A DNA stretch of 64,000 nucleotides, from positions 26,078 through 90,077 of the forward strand of contig CAZZEX010000003.1 of the NCBI GenBank assembly GCA_964653285.1. The letters are read 5' to 3'. Position 1 is the stretch's first letter; every line of letters starts with the position of its first letter. The position numbers and the translations under genes are program-made. This DNA comes from CAZZEX01 sp964653285. Lineage in GTDB: Bacteria > Chloroflexota > Anaerolineae > B4-G1. Below are positions 23,461-31,453 of this stretch, one piece after another. The notes below the pieces were generated by a model. That model searched no databases. It saw only the letters and a program-made list of their open reading frames with translations, and was not told the origin of the DNA.

Positions 23461-24371
23461 TCGGCGAGGCCGAACTGCGGCGCTGTGCGGCGCGTTGGGG
23501 CGTGGATCCGATGATGGCGGATTTGGACTACAGCCTCGGCTGGTTCATCGCCGCGCTGTACAGTGCGAACGAGATCACCAGCCGGCTGTGTTTCAAAGGC
23601 GGCACCTGCCTGCGCAAGTGTTACTTCGCCGACTACCGCTTCTCCGAGGACCTGGACTTTACGGCCACGGTTCGTCTCAGCCCCGACCGGCTGCTGGAAT
23701 GGGTAGAGCAAGCCACCCGCTGGGCTGCTGAGGCGGATGGCCCGAACTATCGGGCTTCCCCTCCGCGCCTGGAGACTGTCCATGATGAATACGGAAGCGA
23801 GACGTATCAGGTGCGGGTCTACTACCGGGGGCCATTGCGGTGGGGCGGGGACCCGCGCGCGATACGGCTGGATGTGACCCGTGAGGAACGGCTGGTGCTT
23901 GCCCCGGCGATTCGTCGCCTGATTCACCCGTATTCCGACGGGCCGGTGCTTGCCCAGGCGGAGATTGCCTGCTACACGCTGATCGAGGTACTGGCCGAGA
24001 AAGTGCGCGCCGTGGGCGGGCAGCGCCGCTTTGCTATTTCTCGTGACATCTACGACATCCATCGTCTGGTGCAATCCGGCGTGACGGTCGCCGATGTGGT
24101 GCCGCTACTGCCGGCCAAGTTCGCCGCCCGGGGTGTGGACATTGAGACTCTGGCCGTAGAGCGGTTCACAGCCCGGCGTGCCGCCTTTGAGGACGATTGG
24201 AACCAGCGTCTCGGCCATCTTGTTCAGGACGCGAGCCCCGTGACTTTTGACGCTACCTGGGAGACGACCGTTGATGTGCTGCGACAGGTTGAGGAGAGCC
24301 TGGGAAAGCGACCGTCAGCGTCCCGTGCGTCTCACACAGGAGGAGACGGCTCTGATGCCCAAGCCCAATGA
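23457..24371 (+). CDS. abiEii: AbiEii-type nucleotidyltransferase toxin
   Basis: The 304-residue protein has the nucleotidyltransferase core LCFKGGTCLRKCYF (Gly48, Gly49) and RFSEDLDFT with catalytic Asp residues. It also carries ALEKV-like ALAEKVRAVGGQRR and RDIYDIHRLV, typical of AbiEii/HI0420-type DUF1814 proteins. AbiEii toxins transfer nucleotides to tRNA 3' ends or otherwise block growth on phage infection. The catalytic residues look intact. The ATG in the ATGA overlap is preferred. The last 17 bp overlap the methyltransferase gene, so the toxin is embedded in the operon. Confidence 0.88.
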   Translation: MIGEAELRRCAARWGVDPMMADLDYSLGWFIAALYSANEITSRLCFKGGTCLRKCYFADYRFSEDLDFTATVRLSPDRLLEWVEQATRWAAEADGPNYRASPPRLETVHDEYGSETYQVRVYYRGPLRWGGDPRAIRLDVTREERLVLAPAIRRLIHPYSDGPVLAQAEIACYTLIEVLAEKVRAVGGQRRFAISRDIYDIHRLVQSGVTVADVVPLLPAKFAARGVDIETLAVERFTARRAAFEDDWNQRLGHLVQDASPVTFDATWETTVDVLRQVEESLGKRPSASRASHTGGDGSDAQAQ

Positions 24372-26679
24372 CTTGAAAGCCTTCCTCGCCCACCACGCCA
24401 CCCCCTACGACCCCGCCAGCGACACCTACCGCCGGCCCCCCTTCGCCGCGCCGGTGAAGGCCGGCAAGAACACGCCCGTCTACAACGCCCACTCCTACCA
24501 CACCAAGGTCCCGCCCCAGGGCATCGTCCCCTATATCCTGCACTACACCGACCCCGGCGATCTGATCCTCGACCCCTTCTGCGGCTCCGGGATGACCGGC
24601 GTGGCCGCACTGATGTGCGCTCACCCTCCAGCCGAAGCGTTACACCTGGTATCCGGCGTTCAGCCCGGCCCCCGCTACGCGGTGCTCAACGACCTCTCCC
24701 CCGCTGCGACGCACATCGCCTACAACTACTGCACCCCTGTTGACGTGGAACCGCTGCGGCGGGAGTTCGAGCGCATCAAGGCCGCGGTGCAGGAAGAGTT
24801 CGACTGGCTCTACGGCACGACCTGCGACCGCTGCGGTGGCCCGGCGACCATCCAGTACACTATCTGGAGCGACGTATTCGAGTGCGCCCGCTGCGGGGAG
24901 GAACTGGTGCTGTGGGACGTGGCGGTGGACTCTGAGAGCGGCAAGGTGCGCAAGAGGTTCACCTGCCCGGTGTGCGGCAAAGAGCAGGTCAAGAAAGGGT
25001 TGCACCGGGTGGGGTCGGTGCCGGTCGTGACCAACTACGAGTGTGCACGCTGCAAGCCCCATCGCGCTGAGCACCCCACAACTGAGACGGAAAAGCAGCG
25101 CATCGCCGAGATCGAGAGTGCTGACATCCCCTACTGGCACCCTACGGATGAGTTCCCATTGGGCAGGCAGACACGCAAGATTCGGAAGGGGACCGCAGGC
25201 ATCAGCCGAGTTGACCAGATGTACACGAAGCGTAACCTTTGGGCATTGGCGCGGCTCTGGTCCGAGTTCGAAGGTGTCGAAGATGAGCGGATTAGTTCGG
25301 CTCTGTGGTTTGCGTTCACTTCAATTGGGCTCACGTCTACGAAGATGTATGCCTATCGCGCTACAAGGAAGGGTGGTATTCATAAAGGCACTCTCTACGT
25401 TCCTGCTCTCAACTGCGAACTCAATGTGGGAGCAAGTATCGCCCGGAAGGTAGGGGGCATGTGCCGTTCTCTGATCAAGACTGGAGAGGGTGGTGTGGTT
25501 GTCGCAACTGGTTCAGCAGTCAACTTGGGAGACCTACCTCGCGCGAGTGTTGATTATGTTTTCACAGACCCTCCGTTTGGTTTGAATCTTCAGTATGCTG
25601 AGATCAACTTTATCTGGGAATGCTGGCTTCAGCGATTTACGGACTGGTCCCAAGACTGTGTGATGAATTACGTCCACGAAAAAGACCTGGTTTTCTACAG
25701 CGATGTGATGACCCAGGCATTTGTGGAGATGTACCGCGTGCTCAAGCCGGGCCGTTGGGCATCGGTCGTCTTCCACAATACCGACGACGCAGTGTGGCGG
25801 GCAATTCAGGAAGGAGCACAAGAAGCCGGTTTCGACGTGGTCAACGCCATGGCTTTCGACAAGAGACAGGGCACCTTCAACCAGGTCAACATGGGTAAAG
25901 ACAGTGCCGCTGGCTTTGACGTTGTGCTCAACCTGTACAAGCCCCGTCGCGACGGCACTAACGGCAGAGCGACACCAATCACTGACGTCGAGACCAAGGT
26001 TGTGGAGGCCGTGGCTGCTCACCTCTCCAACAACCCACCGGCAGAGCATCGCACAACCCAATTCCTGCACAGTTTTACCATCCGTCAGTTGCTTAACTCT
26101 AATGTCTTGATCGAGAAGGTGACCATCCCCTATCTGGAGGCGGTCCTACCCCACTACTTCAAACAGATTGAGGGCTGCTGGTATCTGCGCGGCGAGCAGG
26201 TGATCGAGGGCGGGCTAGGGCTGATTGTCAAAGACGAGCCCTCCGCCATCGCCTGGCTTTCGCGCCTGCTGGAGAACGAGCCCCAGACCACCGGCGACCT
26301 GATCCCGCAGTGGCAGATGACCACGCTCGACGCGCCAATCGCCAAGCCGCTGGACCAGATCCTGGAGGAGAACTTTTGGCAGGATGGGCGCACCGGCCGC
26401 TGGCGGCTGCCCACCGAAAAAGAGCGGCGCAAGATGTCCGCCAAAGAGGAGGTCGCCGCCCAGGCCCACCTGCGCGTCGTCCACCGCTACCTGGATGGCG
26501 GCCTGGAGCGCCGCCCTGGCGACCTGGAACTGTGCCTCTGGATCCGCTTCTGCTACCGCCGCGAGTTCTATGCCGAGGCGGTGGCCCTCTTCCCCCACGT
26601 GGACGAGACCCGCGTGGACGCGGAGGAGTACCGGAAGGTGCGCAAGATTGTCGAGGTGTGCCGGCTGAAAGGCGAGTAG
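24355..26679 (+). CDS. Zinc-ribbon DNA methyltransferase, PglX replacement
   Basis: The 774-residue protein has the SAM-binding motif LDPFCGSGMTG (Asp73-Gly83) ahead of the catalytic motif TDPPFG (Asp405-Phe408), an order of amino-methyltransferases making N6-mA or N4-mC. Between them lie several CxxC zinc pairs (about residues 157-230). The C-terminal 70 residues form a module shared with the Mrr_N-like protein encoded downstream. AGGAGGAGA precedes the ATG. Standard BREX uses PglX of about 1200 residues; this is a different family occupying that place. Bases 25050-26120 are visibly less GC-rich in codon choice than the two ends, suggesting mosaic origin. Confidence 0.85.
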   Translation: MPKPNDLKAFLAHHATPYDPASDTYRRPPFAAPVKAGKNTPVYNAHSYHTKVPPQGIVPYILHYTDPGDLILDPFCGSGMTGVAALMCAHPPAEALHLVSGVQPGPRYAVLNDLSPAATHIAYNYCTPVDVEPLRREFERIKAAVQEEFDWLYGTTCDRCGGPATIQYTIWSDVFECARCGEELVLWDVAVDSESGKVRKRFTCPVCGKEQVKKGLHRVGSVPVVTNYECARCKPHRAEHPTTETEKQRIAEIESADIPYWHPTDEFPLGRQTRKIRKGTAGISRVDQMYTKRNLWALARLWSEFEGVEDERISSALWFAFTSIGLTSTKMYAYRATRKGGIHKGTLYVPALNCELNVGASIARKVGGMCRSLIKTGEGGVVVATGSAVNLGDLPRASVDYVFTDPPFGLNLQYAEINFIWECWLQRFTDWSQDCVMNYVHEKDLVFYSDVMTQAFVEMYRVLKPGRWASVVFHNTDDAVWRAIQEGAQEAGFDVVNAMAFDKRQGTFNQVNMGKDSAAGFDVVLNLYKPRRDGTNGRATPITDVETKVVEAVAAHLSNNPPAEHRTTQFLHSFTIRQLLNSNVLIEKVTIPYLEAVLPHYFKQIEGCWYLRGEQVIEGGLGLIVKDEPSAIAWLSRLLENEPQTTGDLIPQWQMTTLDAPIAKPLDQILEENFWQDGRTGRWRLPTEKERRKMSAKEEVAAQAHLRVVHRYLDGGLERRPGDLELCLWIRFCYRREFYAEAVALFPHVDETRVDAEEYRKVRKIVEVCRLKGE

Positions 26680-26756
26680 GGAGGGAACCTATATCAGGGC
26701 TTTACCGAAGCCGCCTGACCTAACCCCCCAGCCCCCTTCCCTGCAAGGGAAGGGGG

Positions 26757-27016
26757 GCGGAAGCTCTCTCTCCACTCTCCGCTTCGGGGAGGGGGGGAGC
26801 GGAAGCTCTCTCTCCACTCTCCGCTTCGGAGAGGGGGGGAGCGGAAGCTCTCTCTCCACTCTCCGCTTCGGGGGGGGAGCGGAAGCCCCCTCTCCCCTCT
26901 CCGCTTCGGGGAGGGGGGGGAGCGGGAGCCCTTTCTCCCCTCTCCGCTTCGGGGGGGGGGGAGCGGAAGCCCTCTCTCCCCTCTCCGCTTCGGGGAGGGG
27001 CCGGGGGAGGGGTTCT
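26757..27016. repeat. Six tandem units of about 42 bp
   Basis: Units start with GCGGAAGC at 26757, 26799, 26841, 26879, 26922 and 26963, so the period is 38-43 bp. Each contains CTCTCCGCTTCGG followed by a G run of varying length. The arms can pair into hairpins. No coding potential is supported. Confidence 0.85.
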
Positions 27017-27044
27017 CTTGGCAGACTTTGGGATAGCCTTGACC

Positions 27045-27168
27045 GCAGTATCGCAAAAGTCGCCCTGACGGTTAGCCGTCATTCTGAGCGTAGCGAAGAA
27101 TCTCCCTACTACCTTGGTCGAAACCCTTCGCTTCGCTCAGGGTGACAGGGTGAGTTTTGCGCCATTGC
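27045..27168. mobile_element. MITE copy B, inverted
   Basis: The 124-bp element runs in the opposite direction to copies A and D, with ends GCAGTATCGCAAAAGTCGCC and, read inward from the right, GCAATGGCGCAAAACTCACC. The flanks CCTTGACC and GATACGAG do not match, so no target duplication is visible; it may have been rearranged. Confidence 0.75.
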
Positions 27169-27214
27169 GATACGAGATATTGGCGGGGCTACAGTCTTCG
27201 AGGAGGTGTCTGGA

Positions 27215-27297
27215 TCACGAAGGTCACGAAAGAACGCGAAAGCCACGAAGTTTTCGTGCTTTTCGTGCCCTTTCGCGTGTTTCGTGGTTCAGGGCCC
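27215..27297. repeat. Imperfect palindrome built from CACGAA words
   Basis: Left half words such as TCACGAAAG, ACGCGAAAG and CCACGAAG are mirrored on the right as TTTTCGTG, CTTTTCGTG, CCTTTCGCG and TTTCGTGG. The result is a long hairpin of short-period repeats. It lies upstream of the Mrr_N-like gene. Confidence 0.7.
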
Positions 27298-27354
27298 CGT
27301 GTCAAAGTCGTCACTATGAACAGATTGCCGGTGTCCGGTTAGGGGGGAGAACTC

Positions 27355-28092
27355 ATGTCCGCGTCAGTTTTTGAAGTGCAATCCGATTACGAAGTGCCAC
27401 TTCTTCGTCTGCTGCCCACACTTGAGGGAGGTCAGGGACAGGCAAGCGAAGTCATTCGTCTCTTCGCTGAACGCTATGAAGACAACATCCACGCTGACCA
27501 GCGCGAACTGTTATCAAGGGGGATACCCAGATGGCACGTAAACGTGCAGCGGGCGCGGTATGGACTCGTGCAATGCGGCCTGATGGACGCACCGGCACAT
27601 GGCGTCTGGCGCATCACCGAGGCAGGACGCCAATGGCTTCAGGAGCACCCCGAAGCGACACGACTGGAACCCGGACGTCGCCCGCGACGGCCCCGCTCTC
27701 GACGGAGCCGCACGACCGTTCCGCCAGACGTCACGCTAGAGCAACTCAAAGCCACCAAAGCCGTGATGCCCCCTGATCAGTTCCGCCACATCTGGGGGGA
27801 ACTCTACGACCAGTTGCTGGCCGAGGAACGCGCCCGCTCCAAGACCAGCATCTCTAACCGGGAACTGGGCACCCGGGCCCGCGCCGTCCTGCGCGAGGTG
27901 CACGGTTTTCTGGACGGCAACGCCGCTGCCTCCTCAGAGAAGGCCTACGACTGGATGCAGTTCTGCTACGCGCTGGGCCTGTATCGTGAGACGGCCGCCC
28001 TCTTCGCCTTCGTCTTTCAGGACGACTTGCCCGCATGGGCCTACGAACGTGCGCGCAAAGTGGCGGAGGCGTGTCGAGCGCGACTGGGGTAG
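27355..28092 (+). CDS. Mrr_N-like winged-helix protein sharing a C-terminal module with the methyltransferase
   Basis: The 245-residue protein starts with an Mrr N-terminal type winged helix: YEVPLLRLLPTLEGGQGQAS, RWHVNVQRARYGLVQCGLMD and GVWRITEAGRQWL, usually a DNA-binding domain of restriction enzymes. No PD-(D/E)xK nuclease motif is seen. A basic linker follows. The C-terminus (about 176-245: RAVLREVHGFLDGN, WMQFCYALGLYRETAALFAF, ARKVAEACRARL) resembles the end of the methyltransferase. It may guide or dock with the methyltransferase (inference). The ATG has a GGGGGGAG ribosome site. Confidence 0.7.
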   Translation: MSASVFEVQSDYEVPLLRLLPTLEGGQGQASEVIRLFAERYEDNIHADQRELLSRGIPRWHVNVQRARYGLVQCGLMDAPAHGVWRITEAGRQWLQEHPEATRLEPGRRPRRPRSRRSRTTVPPDVTLEQLKATKAVMPPDQFRHIWGELYDQLLAEERARSKTSISNRELGTRARAVLREVHGFLDGNAAASSEKAYDWMQFCYALGLYRETAALFAFVFQDDLPAWAYERARKVAEACRARLG

Positions 28093-28118
28093 CGGAAGAG
28101 CGATGCGCTGGGAACTTC

Positions 28119-28206
28119 GAACCACTGAAGCGCTGAATTCGCTGATGACACTGAAAAAGCCCCATATTTCAGCGCATTCAGTGCGCTCAGTGTTTCAGCG
28201 ATTCAA
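28119..28206. repeat. Palindromic short-period repeat in the spacer before the wHTH gene
   Basis: CCACTGAA, GCGCTGAA and ACACTGAA on the left are mirrored by TTTCAGCG, TTCAGTG and TTTCAGCG on the right. It has the same architecture as the repeat at 27215-27297 but a different word set. Confidence 0.65.
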
Positions 28207-28218
28207 AGTGGAGATACC

Positions 28219-28704
28219 ATGAGCCATGCGGAGAGCCTCCCATCCCTGGATGAACTATTGCGCAGCCTCAATCACACCGACACCCTGACCACCAGCCGCG
28301 CTCTGACCCACCTGGAGAGCCTGAGCCTGCTGCGTCGCTCCGAACAGCGTCGCGGGCCGGGGGTCTATTACACCCTGGTCGAAAAAGAGGAAACTCCTCA
28401 GATTACTTCTAAGGTTACTCCTGATACTGTGTCCCAACTCCTTATCTTGTTGAGAAAAGGAAAACGACTCTCAAGGGATGAAACCATCACACTTGTCATT
28501 TCGCTCTGCACCAAGCGACCACACACAGCGCGCGAGTTAGCCCAGATTTTGAATCGCAACGCCGATTACCTGCGTAACGCCTATCTTTCGCCGTTGGTGC
28601 GAGAAGGACGGCTGCAACTCACCGGTGCGCCCAACGACCCCAACGTCGCCTACCGCGCGATAACAAACAAAGACACGGGCAATGACAGCAGAATCCCTAT
28701 ATGA
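28219..28704 (+). CDS. Tandem winged-helix protein upstream of pglZ
   Basis: The 161-residue protein appears to hold two helix-turn-helix segments: SRALTHLESLSLLRRSEQRR with a GPGVYYTLV wing, and HTARELAQILNRNADYLRNA followed by LVREGRLQL. The codons at 28380-28560 are noticeably less GC-rich than the flanks. It overlaps pglZ by 23 bp. It may act as an operon regulator or as a DNA-reading subunit; it is not a recognised BREX core gene. The ATG follows GGAGATACC. Confidence 0.7.
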   Translation: MSHAESLPSLDELLRSLNHTDTLTTSRALTHLESLSLLRRSEQRRGPGVYYTLVEKEETPQITSKVTPDTVSQLLILLRKGKRLSRDETITLVISLCTKRPHTARELAQILNRNADYLRNAYLSPLVREGRLQLTGAPNDPNVAYRAITNKDTGNDSRIPI

Positions 28705-31387
28705 CCATTTCGAGCACCTCATCGCCTGTCTGCCGCCCCAGGCGCGGCTGGCGCTCGCGCTGGACCCGCCTGGACTGCTGGGGCTGGGGGAAGCCGTAGA
28801 GGTCGAGGGGCGGCGCTGGACCGTCTTCCGCTACGATGGCAACGACCTGGCCTTCCGCCAGGCCTACGGCCACCACGGGCCGGACACCCCCCACCTGGTC
28901 TGGATCACCCGTCCCCCTGGCTATCTGACCACACGACCACTTGACCTCAGTTTCCTGACCGGCGTGGTGCGCCGCGCCGACGCGATCCTCGATCTCAGCC
29001 TGCTCGGCGTGCTCAAGGCCCTCAAGCCCCGCGAGACCTGGCCGCCGGCAGCGGTGGCCCGCTTCGAGCCGCTCATCGCCGCTCACCTGGGCACGGTGCT
29101 GGCCGCCCACGCCGACCTGCGCCGCGTGCTGGGCCCCGGCGTTCCCCTGGACACCCACTGCCTGCGTGCGCTGGTGCTGCACGCGCTCCATCCGGCCGTC
29201 CCCATGGGCGACCTGACCTTCCGCGACCCGGACCCCCGCCGGGCGCTCACCCGCTACCTGCGGCTACTCGTGCAGGAGGAGTGGGACGAGGAAGGGCTGG
29301 CCTTGCTTCAGGATCAAGCCCGCCTGGCCCCAGGGCCTCCTGCTGAGGAACTGGCCCCCTGGTTCGAAGCGCCCCCGGTGGCGTTGATGCGCTACCTGTA
29401 CCTGCGCCGCCTCCTGGCCCGGCAGCGCGTCGCCAACATCGCCGCCGTCACGCGCGCGCTGCTCCCCTTCGACCCGCGCCCGCTGGAGCCCGGAGTGGGC
29501 TTCGCGCTGTATCTGTGGGACGACGACCCCGCCTGGCGCGAGTCTCTGATCGTCCGTACCGAGCACATGCTGGACAAGGTAGAACTGGACGAGGCCCTGG
29601 CCCTGCTGGGGGCCGGCCGCCCCGCCGATCTCTTCGCCGCCCTGGCCGAGGCCGAGACGCCGGCCGTGGTCTACGGGCTGGGTCGGCAGCTACTGTCCGG
29701 CATAACCGGCACCGAGGAACTGGGCCGCATCGCTCTCACCTGGACGCGCCGCCGTCCGCCATTGGCCGCCTGGCCCAAGACCTCCTACAGCCGCCACGCC
29801 CGTGACCTGGCTGGCTTCCTGGACGAACTGGCCTTCCTGTTCGACCGCCTCACTCAAGAGCGTCGCCCTGAGCCTGTCGAAGGGATGAGTCCGCCGACGG
29901 GGGCGGCTGGTCTGGTAGACTGGTACGTCGAACAGCGGTTCTACGATCTGGAGTATGCTGGCGCCCGCGCCGCCGATGCGCTCCAGCGGCTGCCAGGGCT
30001 GACCGAAACCCTGCGGCCCCTGCTCGACCAGGTACGGGCGACGGTACGACAACACCTCAACCGCCTGGATCAGGAACTGGCCCGTCGCATCGGCGAGGAC
30101 TGGCGCGGCTACCTGGGCCACCCGCGTCTATCGTCCAACGTCCTGCGAGATGCGCTTATCAAGCCACGCCAGAAGGTCAGCTGCGAATCTAGCGTCTGGA
30201 TCATCGTCTTCGACGGTATGCGCTACGATAGTTGGGAGCGGGTCGTCAAGCCTCGCCTCCTGGAGCGCTACAGCCTGGAGCGGGAGCGGCCCTACCTGAG
30301 CCTGCTTCCCTCGTGGACCACCATCGCCCGCACGGGGCTCCTGGCCGGCAAGCCTCCCGAAGGCTGGCGCAGTTACCGCGGCCGGGTCACGCTGAACCAG
30401 GAGATGTTGGCGGCACGGCTTTTTGGCCTGAGCGAGGCCGAGCGCAAGCGGAGGTTGCGCTTCTACTCCGGGATGGAATCGGACCGCACCCAGCGCAAAC
30501 TCGACCGGCGCAAGCGGTTTCCTTACAACGTCCTCGTCTTCAACGTCAGCGACGACAACCTCCACGCCATGCGGGGCAACCTGGTGGCGCTGAACGAGGT
30601 GGTCGCATCGCTGCTGAAGGGCATCCTGGAGACACTGGACAATCTGGTGCAGCCGGACGACACGCTCATCGTCACCAGCGACCACGGCTTCGTCGAACTG
30701 GAAGAAGGCCAAGCGATCACCATCCGCGATGACACTCGCTGGCAGCGTTACGTCGAGGGTGGCCGGCACCCCGTCCATTACCGCTTCATCCGGGGCGTGG
30801 AGCGACCGGGGGGGTTGGCCGACGAGGATGCCCTGACGTTCGAGTATCCCAATCTGCGCGACGGCCAGTTCACCGTGGCGGTGGGCCGGCGCTGGTTTGC
30901 CCGCGAGGGGACCACCCGCCCCGACCGCTACGCCCACGGCGGGCTGAGCCTGGCCGAGATGGTCGTCCCCGGCGCGGTGCTGCGTCCCATCGTCGCGCCG
31001 CTGGTCAGGCTAGCACTGGAGAGTTTCCCGCGTGCGCTGACCGTGCAGGAGGGAGAGGAGACCGTCATTGCGCTCACGCTGGTCAACAGCGGCAACCAGC
31101 CGGCCCATTTCACGCTGGAGGTCGGGGCCAACACTGCCCGCGAGGCCCACCGCCAGGAGGGAGACCTGCGGCCGGGGCAGCGTCTCCCCGCCTCCTACCG
31201 CTTCACGCCCGTCTACGCCGACGTCCCAGGCGAGGTGGGCACGGAGCGCGTCACCGTCAAAGTCACGTACCAGGACGCCGGGGGGAAGCGCCGGAAACTG
31301 TCACGCTCCGCGACGGTCACCGTCGAGCCGCGCAAAGACGTCGTGAAGTTCAGTCTGGGCGGCCTGGACGAGTTGGATGATTTGTGA
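28682..31387 (+). CDS. pglZ: PglZ, BREX alkaline-phosphatase-superfamily protein
   Basis: The 901-residue protein has the PglZ core: WIIVFDGMRYDSWERVVKP (Asp511, Asp516 metal ligands), LLPSWTTIARTGLLAGKPP and LIVTSDHGFVELEEG (Asp667, His668), then RYAHGGLSLAEMVVPG. PglZ is present in every BREX type and is thought to be a metal-dependent phosphodiesterase. The N-terminal 500 residues are helical and less conserved. A C-terminal beta-sandwich domain (about 800-885) is added. Residues encoded at 29864-29884 (RRPEPVEGM) look like an in-frame palindromic repeat insertion. It overlaps the wHTH gene. Confidence 0.92.
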   Translation: MTAESLYDHFEHLIACLPPQARLALALDPPGLLGLGEAVEVEGRRWTVFRYDGNDLAFRQAYGHHGPDTPHLVWITRPPGYLTTRPLDLSFLTGVVRRADAILDLSLLGVLKALKPRETWPPAAVARFEPLIAAHLGTVLAAHADLRRVLGPGVPLDTHCLRALVLHALHPAVPMGDLTFRDPDPRRALTRYLRLLVQEEWDEEGLALLQDQARLAPGPPAEELAPWFEAPPVALMRYLYLRRLLARQRVANIAAVTRALLPFDPRPLEPGVGFALYLWDDDPAWRESLIVRTEHMLDKVELDEALALLGAGRPADLFAALAEAETPAVVYGLGRQLLSGITGTEELGRIALTWTRRRPPLAAWPKTSYSRHARDLAGFLDELAFLFDRLTQERRPEPVEGMSPPTGAAGLVDWYVEQRFYDLEYAGARAADALQRLPGLTETLRPLLDQVRATVRQHLNRLDQELARRIGEDWRGYLGHPRLSSNVLRDALIKPRQKVSCESSVWIIVFDGMRYDSWERVVKPRLLERYSLERERPYLSLLPSWTTIARTGLLAGKPPEGWRSYRGRVTLNQEMLAARLFGLSEAERKRRLRFYSGMESDRTQRKLDRRKRFPYNVLVFNVSDDNLHAMRGNLVALNEVVASLLKGILETLDNLVQPDDTLIVTSDHGFVELEEGQAITIRDDTRWQRYVEGGRHPVHYRFIRGVERPGGLADEDALTFEYPNLRDGQFTVAVGRRWFAREGTTRPDRYAHGGLSLAEMVVPGAVLRPIVAPLVRLALESFPRALTVQEGEETVIALTLVNSGNQPAHFTLEVGANTAREAHRQEGDLRPGQRLPASYRFTPVYADVPGEVGTERVTVKVTYQDAGGKRRKLSRSATVTVEPRKDVVKFSLGGLDELDDL

Positions 31388-31400
31388 TCAAGACCGGAGA

Positions 31401-31439
31401 AGCAGGAGGCAAGAGGCAAGAAGCATCCTGCATCCTGAC
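31401..31439. repeat. 7-bp period array between pglZ and brxL
   Basis: AGCAGGAGGCAAGAGGCAAG and AAGCATCCTGCATCCTGAC are short tandem words. The array spaces the two genes without disrupting the brxL ribosome site. Confidence 0.55.
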
Positions 31440-31453
31440 TTCAAGGAGGAGGA

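Noticed and set aside
26757..27016. CRISPR array
   Set aside because: The units are tandem with almost no unique spacer between them, have variable G runs, and no cas genes are near.
26694..27082. Repeat protein encoded by the 42-bp tandem array (PPRSGEW-type)
   Set aside because: Every frame through the array is open because of composition; no start site or domain supports translation.
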